Positions 1 to 7,324 are shown, numbered from the stretch's first letter. The stretch is DNA of 64,000 nucleotides from an uncultured Candidatus Saccharibacteria bacterium (GCA_947303945.1 CAMYZS010000004.1:1-64000), one strand, 5' to 3'. Numbers and translations: made by a program. Notes: generated by a model not told the origin, from the sequence alone.

Positions 1-1
1 A

Positions 2-124
2 GAGCCTATCTTTTTGTTAGCTAACTATGTTGCAAAGGTGCTGAACGGTCTACGTGCATTAAATCCAGCTTTTGCGAATTGGATAGTATGCCGCGTCGGC
101 AACTGCCCTAATCCATCTCTGTAA
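2..124 (+). CDS. C-terminal end of an unidentified protein (partial)
   Basis: An open frame runs in from the left edge and stops with TAA at 122-124, giving 40 residues that end in CPNPSL. No start codon is visible because the gene begins outside the window. The piece is moderately hydrophobic (FLLANYVAKVL) and carries two Cys residues near its end. I do not recognise the family. The next transcription signal, a strong promoter at 180-208, lies clearly outside it, which agrees with the gene ending here. Confidence 0.4.
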   Translation, partial: EPIFLLANYVAKVLNGLRALNPAFANWIVCRVGNCPNPSL

Positions 125-179
125 AACCATATAAAACTTGACGTTTTGGATATTTTTAACGATTTCTTTAAAAAAATGC

Positions 180-208
180 TTGACTATTTTGATAAAATGC
201 ACTATAAT
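180..208 (+). promoter_or_regulatory. Sigma70-type promoter TTGACT-17-TATAAT
   Basis: TTGACT lies at 180-185 and a perfect TATAAT at 203-208, separated by exactly 17 bp. Transcription would start near 215. This places the start of the downstream transcript inside the longest open frame of the area, so that frame cannot be translated from its apparent start at 146. Confidence 0.7.
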
Positions 209-213
209 CTACA

Positions 214-590
214 AGGTTCGTGCTCAGTAGAGTACGATTTAATATGTTTCCCATATTATTGTCATAATGGGAGGCTGCAAAATAATTCCAGTGCATATGA
301 GGCATTGGTGATTCGCGGAGCGAAAGAGTCAAGAAGTATTTACCTTGGTGGGGGGCGTCGAGATAAACACTTACTTCTCGGCGGACGCGTTGAGAAGATG
401 GCTTATAAGCAGCGAATTTGAAAGAGGAAGATTTTGTAGATATTTCCCCGCCTATAAAAGAGCGGAAAATCTAAACGATTGCGACCCCTACGGGTTTAAA
501 AAGGAAGAAATTCCTCGCGAGAGTCCGGGTATGGCAAAAACAAAGCCTACTCCAGCATAACCTTTATCCCTCGACAATGTCGGGGGTTTT
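214..590 (+). other. Short transcription unit: structured RNA or frameshifted gene
   Basis: A strong promoter (180-208) and a Rho-independent terminator (568-590) bracket about 370 nt. Two readings are possible. (1) Protein: a frame open from 146 to 421 and another from 345 to 560 join into one continuous reading frame of about 139 codons if one G is removed from the G6 run at 350-355; the second part contains SADALRRWLISSEFERGRF and looks protein-like. (2) RNA: no convincing start codon with a ribosome site follows the promoter, and the transcript can form hairpins at 219-236 (CGTGCTC/GAGTACG), 356-383 (CGTCGAGA/TCTCGGCG) and near 431-469. It does not match the conserved cores of tmRNA, RNase P RNA or SRP RNA that I know. 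The nature of the product is open. Confidence 0.4.
568..590 (+). terminator. Rho-independent terminator
   Basis: CCCTCGAC (568-575) pairs with GTCGGGGG (579-586) over a three-base loop, followed by TTTT. It ends the short unit started at 180-208. Confidence 0.75.
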
Positions 591-742
591 ATCATTTTGC
601 TTCTTTTTAAAATATATTTATCTGCGGGTTCACTCAGTATACAATAAATCCTTTCCAAACTCAGAGAAAATATACGCTCATCGTCACCGAAGCTATGCTC
701 AACTAATTCATCGCTCGAGAAAAAAACGACGTAATCAAGAAC

Positions 743-1336
743 CTACCTAATCTTATTTGCGTATTTGTCATCCAATATTGCAAAGCTGTCAATATAATAA
801 TCGTGGAACTTATATCCTAATTCGTTCAGCTCTTTTTCGGAAATACTTTCGATTGGCTCCTTTGTCTTAATATCTAAAAGATTATAATAGTCTACGTTAT
901 CCTCTAGCTGAGCTTCCACGTCAATATAAATAGAACTCTGCCGATACGTTGGCTCATATATTAAACCAAATGACTTGTCAGATTCGGCTACTGGACGAAT
1001 ATAGGAAACATATGATTCCTGCTTTGTAATACTAAAATGATGCAAATATAGTTTATAATGAGCCAAGAAGCTAACTAGGGTATCAGTAATCTCCTTTAGG
1101 CTAAGATCTATGGAGTCAACCTCGAAATTTACCCTATTATAATAAACTGGGAAACGATTATTGCCTTTATGACCCGACTCATACCAACCATCTAATTCAA
1201 TTGTTTGTTGAGCAATATGATAGGTCTTGCCTTCTTTTCTGAACTTAATATCTAAATAGAAATTAGTTCTATTGTTTTGATAGTTGATATTTCTTATACT
1301 CACATCGCTACCTAAGAATCGCAGTTTATAATTCAT
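743..1336 (-). CDS. Hypothetical protein, 197 aa, probably leaderless
   Basis: I do not recognise this protein. It is soluble, rich in Tyr, Ile, Asp and Asn, with no signal peptide or membrane span, and its predicted strands alternate with charged turns. No ribosome binding site precedes the ATG. Instead a -10-like TATGAT (1343-1348) ends six bases before the ATG, the same geometry seen at gatC and murA in this window, so a leaderless mRNA is inferred. It is a single-gene unit: the terminator of the upstream minus-strand gene lies at 1438-1470. Confidence 0.7.
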   Translation of the reverse strand: MNYKLRFLGSDVSIRNINYQNNRTNFYLDIKFRKEGKTYHIAQQTIELDGWYESGHKGNNRFPVYYNRVNFEVDSIDLSLKEITDTLVSFLAHYKLYLHHFSITKQESYVSYIRPVAESDKSFGLIYEPTYRQSSIYIDVEAQLEDNVDYYNLLDIKTKEPIESISEKELNELGYKFHDYYIDSFAILDDKYANKIR

Positions 1337-1437
1337 AACATAATCATATCATGATATAAAAGAATACCTGCGATGGGGAATTATCTGTTTTTACATATTG
1401 AATTGTTTTTCGCGAAACGCCCCTAATATCTAAAAAA

Positions 1438-1470
1438 CAAAAAGCCCCGGCTGGCCGCCGAGGGCTTTTC
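1438..1470 (-). terminator. Terminator of the 1515-2549 gene
   Basis: AAAGCCC (1441-1447) pairs with GGGCTTT (1462-1468), with a GC-rich apical part. On the minus strand it is followed by a T-rich tract. Confidence 0.7.
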
Positions 1471-1514
1471 GCTCTTGAAAAGCGATCAAGATAGGATTTC
1501 AATCACTCCCCCTT

Positions 1515-2549
1515 TCATATGAGGTTATACTTCGCCGGATCAATGATACTGGCGGATGCACCGGCATCCACGAGATCCGACATGGCCTCAGAATAGAGTG
1601 CGTAGTCCGAACTGGCAATATCATTCATGAATTTTTCTGCAAGTTTATCCACGCTCCCACCGTTTTCGTCGTAATCGGCGATGAAGCTGCCGAATTTACG
1701 ATGCGGGCAATATCCAAGGATCTCTTCCATGTTGAAGTAGTCGACGAGTTTCTCCAGGCTAATCCCCTTTGGCAATTGGGTCGGCTCATACTCACGATAG
1801 AAGAACTGATGGCCTTTTCGGTTAAGCCAATCCTCAACGACATAATCGCAGTCAATGCCAAGCTTCTCGTAAAAGCCTATACCAGAGGAGCTAACAACAA
1901 AGTCATTCATACTCCTCGTCTCATGCTCTTCAATCCATGCTTTTATGTCGTCTCCTGGAAGCCCATGATCATAGAGCCAGGTCAGGTTTTCCACACAATC
2001 CCATGGTCTATCCGTAGGATCCAACGAACCCTTTACCAGATCAAAAGCTTTCTGTATGCTGACCCCTCGAGCCTGAAGCCCCTCGAGGTCGCTGACAATC
2101 TGAATATCAAGGATGCCACAGCATTGCTCTGCCAGCATATCAGGTGCAACTCCGCATTTGGCCAGCTCGTCCCAATGGGTTAGGATAAATTCTTCACTGA
2201 AGACACGCCGGCTACAGTCGGAAAAAAGCCTGGCTATGTTATTGGGGTTTTTCGGCGAAAGATCCTCCGGAAACAGGCTATCGTCCAAATAATTCGGAAA
2301 TAGTCTGGCTGGATTAATCTCGGCAACCCCACGGCTCATGAGCTCTTTGCGATTCATCCAGACGTCTAATGGGCGCATCATACTGACCACCAGATTTACT
2401 TCGCAGCCAGCATCCAAAAAGGCAAGCCATTTTTCATGCATCGCGTGGTGAGTATTTTCGACGTTGATCGGGTCGTCCGGATCACGCTCATACTCGCTCC
2501 TGATAAAATCGAAGTTCGCCCGTAATTTTGCTTTTGTAGCGTTGTTCAT
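1515..2549 (-). CDS. Hypothetical protein, 344 aa
   Basis: I do not recognise this protein. It is acidic, predicted mostly helical, without signal peptide or membrane spans. Phrases such as FLDAGCEV, ELMSRGVAE, ELAKCGVAP, LQARGVS, LYDHGLPGDD and LVDAGAS recur about every 30-50 residues, suggesting a weak helical repeat (ankyrin- or TPR-like solenoid), but this is inference. I chose the ATG at 2549 because a strong ribosome site (AAGGGGGAGAG) lies four bases upstream. In-frame ATGs at 2609 (with GGAGG) and 2627 are alternatives. Its terminator is at 1438-1470. Confidence 0.75.
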   Translation of the reverse strand: MNNATKAKLRANFDFIRSEYERDPDDPINVENTHHAMHEKWLAFLDAGCEVNLVVSMMRPLDVWMNRKELMSRGVAEINPARLFPNYLDDSLFPEDLSPKNPNNIARLFSDCSRRVFSEEFILTHWDELAKCGVAPDMLAEQCCGILDIQIVSDLEGLQARGVSIQKAFDLVKGSLDPTDRPWDCVENLTWLYDHGLPGDDIKAWIEEHETRSMNDFVVSSSGIGFYEKLGIDCDYVVEDWLNRKGHQFFYREYEPTQLPKGISLEKLVDYFNMEEILGYCPHRKFGSFIADYDENGGSVDKLAEKFMNDIASSDYALYSEAMSDLVDAGASASIIDPAKYNLI

Positions 2550-2802
2550 AATTCTCTCCCCCTTATTTCTTGCGGCATGGTTTTTAGAATTTGATGTTCT
2601 TATAGTCATAATACGCAAATCCTCCATGAAATGCCAAAAATCCTATCTTTTAAGGTGCGACACTCCTCCTTAGTGCCCCCTCCCAGTGCTTAGTTTAAGT
2701 ATAACACTTGTTGTTATACCACTCTTCTTTGTCTTTGTCAATAAAATCCCTAAGTTAACCCTTCAATTAACAGGACTGTCAGCTTAGCTGGGGGTTATGA
2801 TA

Positions 2803-2827
2803 CAAAAAACCAGGCGTTTTGTGCCTG
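2803..2827 (-). terminator. Terminator of the 2842-3324 gene
   Basis: On the minus strand CCAGGC and GCCTGG (2822-2827 and 2810-2815) form a hairpin followed by TTTTTT. Confidence 0.8.
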
Positions 2828-2841
2828 GCTCTTGGCTGGAT

Positions 2842-3324
2842 TTATACCGTACTAATTAAATCCTTGCAGCAATAGATTTGCTCGACGAGCTCACCATTAC
2901 CATTAATGTTCTTATTGAGGTTGCCATAAACTGTCGCAATCGTCTCTGCGATTTCTCTAAGAGGCGTTTCCTCCGAGACGGTTACCTTTGCTCCCCCTTG
3001 CTCTACGAAATGTCCATAATCATGATTTAAGCCGGCCCATATACCGCATTCGTCTAAATCCGGCATCACATACAGGAGCGGAGTTTGCCCCTGATTGTTC
3101 GACAGCTTATAGAATGCGATACCTCGTCGCCCGTTACGGTCATTTTCCGCAAAAGCCCCAACGACAAACCAAGTTTTGCCAGAATCTGGCATGCCGCTAT
3201 CGTCGAGCTCTCTACAGTAGCCGTAAAATTCATCCTCGTCGTTTGCGACAATCATACCCGAGAATGATAGATTAGACTCTGCCCCCTTCACTTCGTAACC
3301 TTTGATACTAAAAATGCGACTCAC
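2842..3324 (-). CDS. Hypothetical protein, 160 aa
   Basis: Unrecognised soluble protein of about 160 residues (SRIFSIKGYEVKG at the N terminus). It has a mixed, beta-rich composition and one C-terminal Cys pair (YCCKD). The start is chosen as GTG at 3324 because AGGAGG (3333-3338) lies eight bases upstream; the in-frame GTG at 3333 overlaps that ribosome site and cannot be the start. A near-perfect promoter sits at 3364-3392 and a terminator follows at 2803-2827, so this is a monocistronic gene. An insertion sequence ends immediately upstream of its -35 box. Confidence 0.75.
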   Translation of the reverse strand: MSRIFSIKGYEVKGAESNLSFSGMIVANDEDEFYGYCRELDDSGMPDSGKTWFVVGAFAENDRNGRRGIAFYKLSNNQGQTPLLYVMPDLDECGIWAGLNHDYGHFVEQGGAKVTVSEETPLREIAETIATVYGNLNKNINGNGELVEQIYCCKDLISTV

Positions 3325-3363
3325 ACATACCACCTCCTATTATAGTGAGTATAATTGTTTGAT

Positions 3364-3392
3364 ATTGTACCATTCTTTTCGTCGCTTGTCAA
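3364..3392 (-). promoter_or_regulatory. Promoter TTGACA-17-TACAAT of the 2842-3324 gene
   Basis: On the minus strand TTGACA (3387-3392), a 17-bp spacer and TACAAT (3364-3369) form a near-consensus sigma70-type promoter. The target duplication of the IS (3393-3399) abuts the -35 box, so the insertion removed everything upstream but left the core promoter intact. Confidence 0.8.
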
Positions 3393-3399
3393 TACCCCC

Positions 3400-3423
3400 G
3401 TAATCCATCAATACCTTTGCAAC
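3400..3423. repeat. Left terminal inverted repeat of the IS
   Basis: The inner 16 bases (3408-3423) are a perfect inverted copy of 4391-4406. The outer bases match imperfectly. Confidence 0.8.
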
Positions 3424-3429
3424 AAAAAA

Positions 3430-3491
3430 GGCAGTCTTCTAAACTGTAGATAAATAACGCTAATTAATTTCTACGGAAGGAGAAGACTACC
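3430..3491 (+). promoter_or_regulatory. Long inverted repeat enclosing the transposase ribosome site
   Basis: GGCAGTCTTCT (3430-3440) is complementary at 10 of 11 positions to AGAAGACTACC (3481-3491), and CTGTAGA (3444-3450) to TCTACGG (3470-3476). The ribosome site GGAAGGAG lies between the right-hand arms, just before the ATG at 3493. An RNA entering from outside the IS would fold this region and hide the site. IS10 and IS50 use such structures to block expression from read-through transcripts; the same role here is inferred. Confidence 0.6.
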
Positions 3492-3492
3492 T

Positions 3493-4416
3493 ATGGCGTA
3501 TTGTAACAGTAAAGCACAGGAAAAAGCTAGATATCTAGCCGTAACTGAAGTAAGAAATGGCAGAAGCGTCGCTCAGGTCGCAAGGAGATTCGGCTGTTTT
3601 CGTTCTACCATTTACCGATGGATTAGAAAATATGAGATATTGCTAGACTCAAAGGAAATAAATTCAAGTTTTCGACATATTCCTACCGCCAGCTCTCGCC
3701 CGAATCGTTCACCCAGAAGCCTAGATCAAAGCATTGTGGATCGAATAATTGCTATTCGATTGGCTTCTGGGCGCACCGCAGAAGTAATTTGGTCCGAAGC
3801 GAGACTATCTGGCCTAAACATTAGTCTAGCTAGCGTACATCGTATCCTGAAGCGCGCTAGACTCACAAGAGAGCCAAGCAAGTGGAAGCGTAAGCGAACG
3901 TTCTCGCCCAGGCCGCATGTGGATTGTCCCGGCGCATTGGTCGAAGTAGATACGGTGCACTTCTTTCATCCGATCACTCGAGAACGTCGCTACGCTACCT
4001 CTGTTATTGACGTCTACTCTAGAATGGCCTACGTGAGGATAAATGGGAATATGCAACAATACAACGCCGTCGAAGCTGTTCTGGCCGCTCAGAAGAGATT
4101 TGGCTTTAGGTTCCATACGGTACAAACAGACAATGGCTGCGAATTTGGCAAGAAGTTTCAAGACGAGATAACACGCCGAGGCATTAAATACCGCCATACG
4201 CGCGTACGCAAGCCAAACGACAATGCGCACGTTGAAAGATTCAATAGAACATTGCGCGAAGAATGCCTCGGCGACTATCTCCCAGATAAAGAATCCATTT
4301 TTAAAACTCAGCAACGCGTCGACCGCTATCTTGACTACTACAATACAAAACGTTTACATTTAGGTATACAGCTTAGAACTCCGCTAATGTGTTGCAAAGG
4401 TATTGAGAGGAGTTAG
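3493..4416 (+). CDS. Transposase, IS481-like (rve/DDE integrase core)
   Basis: A 307-residue transposase that would cut and join the element ends. Residues 1-60 form a helix-turn-helix region (SVAQVARRFGCFRSTIYRWI), followed by a second HTH-like segment (about 75-125). The integrase core carries the DDE residues in VEVDTVHFF, QTDNGCEF and AHVERFNRTLREE, followed by the usual YNTKRLHLGI motif. The single-ORF layout without a frameshift fits IS481 better than IS3. Start: ATG at 3493 with AAGGAG ten bases upstream. The gene is full length and its 3' end overlaps the right inverted repeat. Confidence 0.92.
   Translation: MAYCNSKAQEKARYLAVTEVRNGRSVAQVARRFGCFRSTIYRWIRKYEILLDSKEINSSFRHIPTASSRPNRSPRSLDQSIVDRIIAIRLASGRTAEVIWSEARLSGLNISLASVHRILKRARLTREPSKWKRKRTFSPRPHVDCPGALVEVDTVHFFHPITRERRYATSVIDVYSRMAYVRINGNMQQYNAVEAVLAAQKRFGFRFHTVQTDNGCEFGKKFQDEITRRGIKYRHTRVRKPNDNAHVERFNRTLREECLGDYLPDKESIFKTQQRVDRYLDYYNTKRLHLGIQLRTPLMCCKGIERS
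4391..4416. repeat. Right terminal inverted repeat of the IS
   Basis: This repeat lies inside the transposase coding region and includes its last eight codons and the TAG. It is a perfect inverted match to 3408-3423 over 16 bases. Confidence 0.8.
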
Positions 4417-4445
4417 TACCCCCATGCCTCCAGCGGTAACGGAAA

Positions 4446-4465
4446 GGCCACGCCGTAGCGTGACC
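4446..4465 (-). terminator. Hairpin, probable terminator of the 4493-5023 gene
   Basis: GGCCACGC (4446-4453) pairs with GCGTGACC (4458-4465) with one mismatch. On the minus strand it is followed by TTTCC, a weak T tract. Confidence 0.5.
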
Positions 4466-4492
4466 ATATTGTTTCCCATCTTAAGTATAGGT

Positions 4493-5023
4493 CTAACCAA
4501 TCTGCGACGTTAGCTGCAGGAAGCGTGCAAGACCAAGAAAATTTATAATATTGGTCTCTATTTTTGGAGTGTATATTATATACTGGCTCTTTTTTTCACC
4601 TCCATACAAATACACTTCGCGTTTTTCAACGTGAGGAGTCTGGCCCTCCCAGATTGGAATAGCTATAGCGTCCTCGGCTAAGATGTTGCAACAACAACGC
4701 CCATGCTCTGAGTCTTCGCATTTCATTCCGAAGAAGAAACATCGGTTAACATGATCATATTTAAAAAGCACAATATGATCATCCTTTTTCCAGAACTCAG
4801 GCTTGACTATGAACCCCTTTTCGTCATCGCATTTCGCTACGACATGTACCCCATAATTGTCAGCATCGTAGGGGATGAGGTTGTATTCTTCCAGAACAGA
4901 ATCACTAATATCAACTCGATTCATATTATCGAGCTTAAGATTAGCCATTCTTGATATGCTGACTGAAACATAGAATACCGTTATCACTATTACTATTGCG
5001 ACAAGAGCTTTGCAGATACCCAT
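4493..5023 (-). CDS. Hypothetical membrane-anchored protein, 176 aa
   Basis: The N terminus holds one hydrophobic span (about residues 4-24, ALVAIVIVITVFYVSVSI) that acts either as an anchor or as an uncleaved signal. The remaining 150 residues would face outside and are beta-rich, with a Cys cluster (GRCCCN) and scattered Cys that could form disulfides. No family is recognised. A good ribosome site (TGGAGGTGG) precedes the ATG at 5023. The IS lies downstream of its terminator-like hairpin, so the gene itself is intact. Confidence 0.7.
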   Translation of the reverse strand: MGICKALVAIVIVITVFYVSVSISRMANLKLDNMNRVDISDSVLEEYNLIPYDADNYGVHVVAKCDDEKGFIVKPEFWKKDDHIVLFKYDHVNRCFFFGMKCEDSEHGRCCCNILAEDAIAIPIWEGQTPHVEKREVYLYGGEKKSQYIIYTPKIETNIINFLGLARFLQLTSQIG

Positions 5024-5281
5024 TTTTCCACCTCCATATAGGATATTGTAACTATTTTAATCATAACATATATTGTATGTTTAGTCAAAGCTAGACTAAT
5101 CTAGTAAATAGTTGTATACTTTATCGATGTTCTTGACGGACCTATGGATAGATATAGGTTCTGAGTAGATCTTTTAAAACGGGAAGGTGGTGAATGCTAG
5201 GTTGAACGAAGAGTGAATTGATAAAGTTTCAAGTTTTCACAGATAAGAGACGCAAGAATTCCGATTTTTAAGGAGGGTAAA

Positions 5282-6034
5282 ATGAGGTTAGGTATATTGG
5301 GGGGGACTAGCCCCGAATCGACAATACATTACTATGAGCAAATAAACAGAAGAATCCGTCAAAGTGCTGGCGGAAACACCTCCGCAGATATGATGCTGAG
5401 GAGTGTTGACTTCGGTGCCTACTGTCAAATGATGGATGCTGGTGATTGGGATAAAATTGAAGGCCTACTTGCGAACGAACTCCTGCATCTCGCAATCAAA
5501 GATGAGTGCGATTTTGTTGCAATTGCGACAAATACTCTACATAAGGTTGCCAACAAAGCTGAGCGGATTTTAGCTCAATATGGAAAGCCGCTTATACATA
5601 TCGGGGATTGCATTGCCGATGAGTGCAAAGCTGCGGGATATAAGCGTGTCGCATTGCTCGGAACGAAAGTTACAATGACAGAAGACTTCCTAAAGGAGCG
5701 GCTGCGACAGAATGGCCTGGAGGTGGTTGGTGAGTTCTACGAATCTGAAATCGATGATCTCAACCGAATCATTTTTGAAGAGCTTTGTTGCGGCGAGGTG
5801 AAAATAGAGTCGCAGATTAAGTTTCTTGATATAATCCATCGTGCCGACGGAGTTGACTTCGAAAACGGCGGGGGCGGCTTCGATGCGGTTATTCTTGGCT
5901 GTACGGAGCTCGGGATGCTTCTGCAAGATAGACAGAATTTCATTACAGCAAGACCGAAGTATGATCATCATTATGGGTTCGTCGATTCAACGCAGGCACA
6001 CATCAATAAATTAGTTGAGACGTACTTGAAATAA
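5282..6034 (+). CDS. Aspartate/glutamate racemase family protein, atypical Thr/Cys type
   Basis: A 250-residue member of the PLP-independent Asp/Glu racemase family, which interconverts L- and D-forms using two acid/base residues. It shows the N-terminal GILGGTSPEST motif and the second catalytic Cys in LGCTELG (Cys207). The first catalytic position, usually Cys in a CNT motif, is Thr83 (ATNTLH). The same Thr83/Cys pairing is known in Escherichia coli YgeA, described as an L-Asp/Glu-specific racemase, so such activity is plausible and could supply D-amino acids for peptidoglycan. Start: ATG with AGGAGGG just upstream. It is a single-gene unit with a terminator at 6068-6093. The 250-bp leader contains no element I recognise. 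Confidence 0.85.
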   Translation: MRLGILGGTSPESTIHYYEQINRRIRQSAGGNTSADMMLRSVDFGAYCQMMDAGDWDKIEGLLANELLHLAIKDECDFVAIATNTLHKVANKAERILAQYGKPLIHIGDCIADECKAAGYKRVALLGTKVTMTEDFLKERLRQNGLEVVGEFYESEIDDLNRIIFEELCCGEVKIESQIKFLDIIHRADGVDFENGGGGFDAVILGCTELGMLLQDRQNFITARPKYDHHYGFVDSTQAHINKLVETYLK

Positions 6035-6067
6035 TAATGAATATCGATATCCTTTCCGTAATTTATG

Positions 6068-6093
6068 AAGCTCGACTATGGTCGAGCTTTTTT
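6068..6093 (+). terminator. Terminator of the racemase gene
   Basis: AAGCTCGAC and GTCGAGCTT form a nine-pair stem with a TATG loop, followed by a T run. Confidence 0.9.
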
Positions 6094-6129
6094 GATGACT
6101 AATAATTGAAGAGAATAAGGAGTAGCAAA

Positions 6130-6195
6130 ATGGAATTAGTTTCACCTAAGCTATTTTTTGCCAGATGCAGGATTCTGAGCTCGCGTCTCGTCTAA
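6130..6195 (+). CDS. Possible 21-aa small protein
   Basis: A short frame from ATG (6130) to TAA (6195) is preceded by AAGGAG seven bases upstream and followed closely by a strong terminator (6205-6230). The product would be MELVSPKLFFARCRILSSRLV, a basic amphipathic peptide. It lies after the terminator of the racemase gene, so it would need its own promoter, which I cannot identify. Its length and isolation keep confidence low. Confidence 0.25.
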   Translation: MELVSPKLFFARCRILSSRLV

Positions 6196-6204
6196 TTTAG
6201 TGTA

Positions 6205-6230
6205 AAAAAAGCCGCTTTTGCGGCTTTTTA
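6205..6230. terminator. Bidirectional terminator
   Basis: AAAAAGCCGC and GCGGCTTTTT flank a TTTT loop. The symmetric A and T tracts allow it to act for the minus-strand 6273-6869 gene and for plus-strand transcripts. Confidence 0.85.
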
Positions 6231-6272
6231 TAAGTTTACTCCTGAACTGGAATCTAGGGGGTAATAAAATCA

Positions 6273-6869
6273 TCAATCTCCGAGATAACCTTCCAGATCC
6301 TGAAGGTCGGCTTCCGAGAAATCGAACCTCTCCCTAAGAGTAGCCTGGACGAATGCTTTTGGGCGTGGCAGACCGCGCAGCTCTGACCAAGCTTTGAAGA
6401 TATCTTTTACGATATCTTTGTTATTCGCAGCATATTTAGAGATGTAGCATGCGACATAACGCACGCCGTCACAGTCTGGCCGATTACATAAGACAAGCGA
6501 CCAGCCATTGTCGTAGCGGACATACTCTTCGTAGTGATCCCATCTATACGAGTAGCGCTGTCTGATGAGGAGATCTCTGTAATTTTTCCTGTGCCGGACG
6601 CGAGTCGCTTTCGGAAAACCAAGTAGCCACGCCAGGCAATCAATCTTCCCGTTCGGGAGTTTGGCGTGTCCTATTTGAGGAATGCCGCCCCAACAGTTTA
6701 CCCATACGGGTTCACCTTCGCTAACATTCTCCAATACGACAGGCCCACCACGTTTCCAGAACACTTTTAGCACTCTCTTCTCTGGATTATATAAGTACGT
6801 TGTGTCTACAGAATTGCCGACTTTCGCTGGTGTACCTTTCGTGTCTTTTACAAATATAATCTGCTTCAT
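6273..6869 (-). CDS. Hypothetical protein, 198 aa
   Basis: Unrecognised soluble protein rich in Arg, Trp and Tyr. The N-terminal third is predicted beta (KQIIFVKDTKGTPAKVGNSV and VFWKRGGPVVLENVSEGEPVWV); the middle contains a basic RHRKNYRDLLIRQRYSYRW stretch that could bind nucleic acid, and the end is helical and acidic. I prefer ATG at 6869 because the in-frame ATG at 6881 directly touches the purine-rich AGAGAGG site. It has its own promoter (7072-7100), an unusually long leader of about 190 nt, and a terminator at 6205-6230. Confidence 0.65.
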   Translation of the reverse strand: MKQIIFVKDTKGTPAKVGNSVDTTYLYNPEKRVLKVFWKRGGPVVLENVSEGEPVWVNCWGGIPQIGHAKLPNGKIDCLAWLLGFPKATRVRHRKNYRDLLIRQRYSYRWDHYEEYVRYDNGWSLVLCNRPDCDGVRYVACYISKYAANNKDIVKDIFKAWSELRGLPRPKAFVQATLRERFDFSEADLQDLEGYLGD

Positions 6870-6954
6870 CGAACGTCTCATCCTCTCTTTCTACCAAATC
6901 TAGGCTAGTGAATTGGATCAATCTCGACCCTAAAGTCCTGCTCGTTTTTGAGCC

Positions 6955-6980
6955 GGCTCAGAACCCCCTCACTCTGAGCC
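6955..6980 (-). promoter_or_regulatory. Hairpin in the leader of the 6273-6869 gene
   Basis: GGCTCAGA (6955-6962) pairs perfectly with TCTGAGCC (6973-6980) over a ten-base loop. It lies about 90 nt upstream of the start codon, inside the transcript predicted from the promoter at 7072-7100. No T run follows on the minus strand, so it is not a simple terminator. Function unknown. Confidence 0.45.
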
Positions 6981-7071
6981 GACCCAAAATAGACAAAAAG
7001 AGATTTTTCTTCGGAGATAACTTACTAATGTTCTATAAGGTCTTTATATCATTCTCGACCACATAGCGCAT

Positions 7072-7100
7072 ATTGTAGTATATTTATATAAGGCAGTCAA
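7072..7100 (-). promoter_or_regulatory. Promoter TTGACT-17-TACAAT
   Basis: On the minus strand TTGACT (7095-7100) and TACAAT (7072-7077) are 17 bp apart. Transcription would start near 7065 and run through the hairpin at 6955-6980 into the 6273-6869 gene. The rest of the 6900-7324 interval holds only this promoter and two terminators; I see no gene in it. Confidence 0.65.
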
Positions 7101-7173
7101 TAATGCTATAATCTACTATTGAATTTGCAATATAGCTAGTGGAGGCTTTGTTATATAATTTCAGATATAAAAA

Positions 7174-7193
7174 ATCCCGCACGAATGTGCGGG
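7174..7193 (-). terminator. Second terminator downstream of the nicotinamidase-like gene
   Basis: CCCGCAC and GTGCGGG with a GAAT loop; on the minus strand the stem is followed by ATTTTTT. Confidence 0.75.
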
Positions 7194-7241
7194 ATCTTTG
7201 CTACTCGAGAACCCTCTAGTTAGGCCGGCGGTTTTTGAGTG

Positions 7242-7275
7242 CAAAAAGCTCCGAATTAATAATTCGGAGCTTTTT
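7242..7275. terminator. Bidirectional terminator after the nicotinamidase-like gene
   Basis: A long palindrome (AAAAAGCTCCGAATTA and its complement) is centred near 7258 with A and T tracts on either side. Confidence 0.85.
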
Positions 7276-7324
7276 ATTAAGGGTGATTATCAAGCCGCGA
7301 CGTCGCAGGGAACCTCATTAATAG

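Larger units (their letters stand above)
3400..4416. mobile_element. Insertion sequence, IS481-like, complete, with target duplication
   Basis: About 1017 bp with one transposase gene. The ends hold inverted copies of TCAATACCTTTGCAAC (3408-3423; complement at 4391-4406), and the similarity continues imperfectly outward (GTAATCC versus CTAACTCC). TACCCCC occurs directly outside both ends (3393-3399 and 4417-4423), read as a 7-bp target site duplication. Intact ends, intact gene and perfect duplication suggest a fairly recent insertion. The stop codon of the transposase is the last triplet of the element. Confidence 0.85.

Noticed and set aside
1-60. Remnant of a second IS end (GTTGCAAAGGT near position 30)
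   Set aside because: Only 11 bases match the IS inverted repeat and they lie inside an open coding frame, so chance is the simpler explanation.
214-590. tmRNA or RNase P RNA at the start of the window
   Set aside because: No tRNA-like ends, no tag-peptide frame ending in the usual Ala-Ala, and none of the conserved RNase P core blocks that I know are present.
5140-5281. T-box or other riboswitch before the racemase gene
   Set aside because: GGAAGGTGGTGAATGC only loosely resembles the T-box consensus, and no terminator/antiterminator pair is visible.
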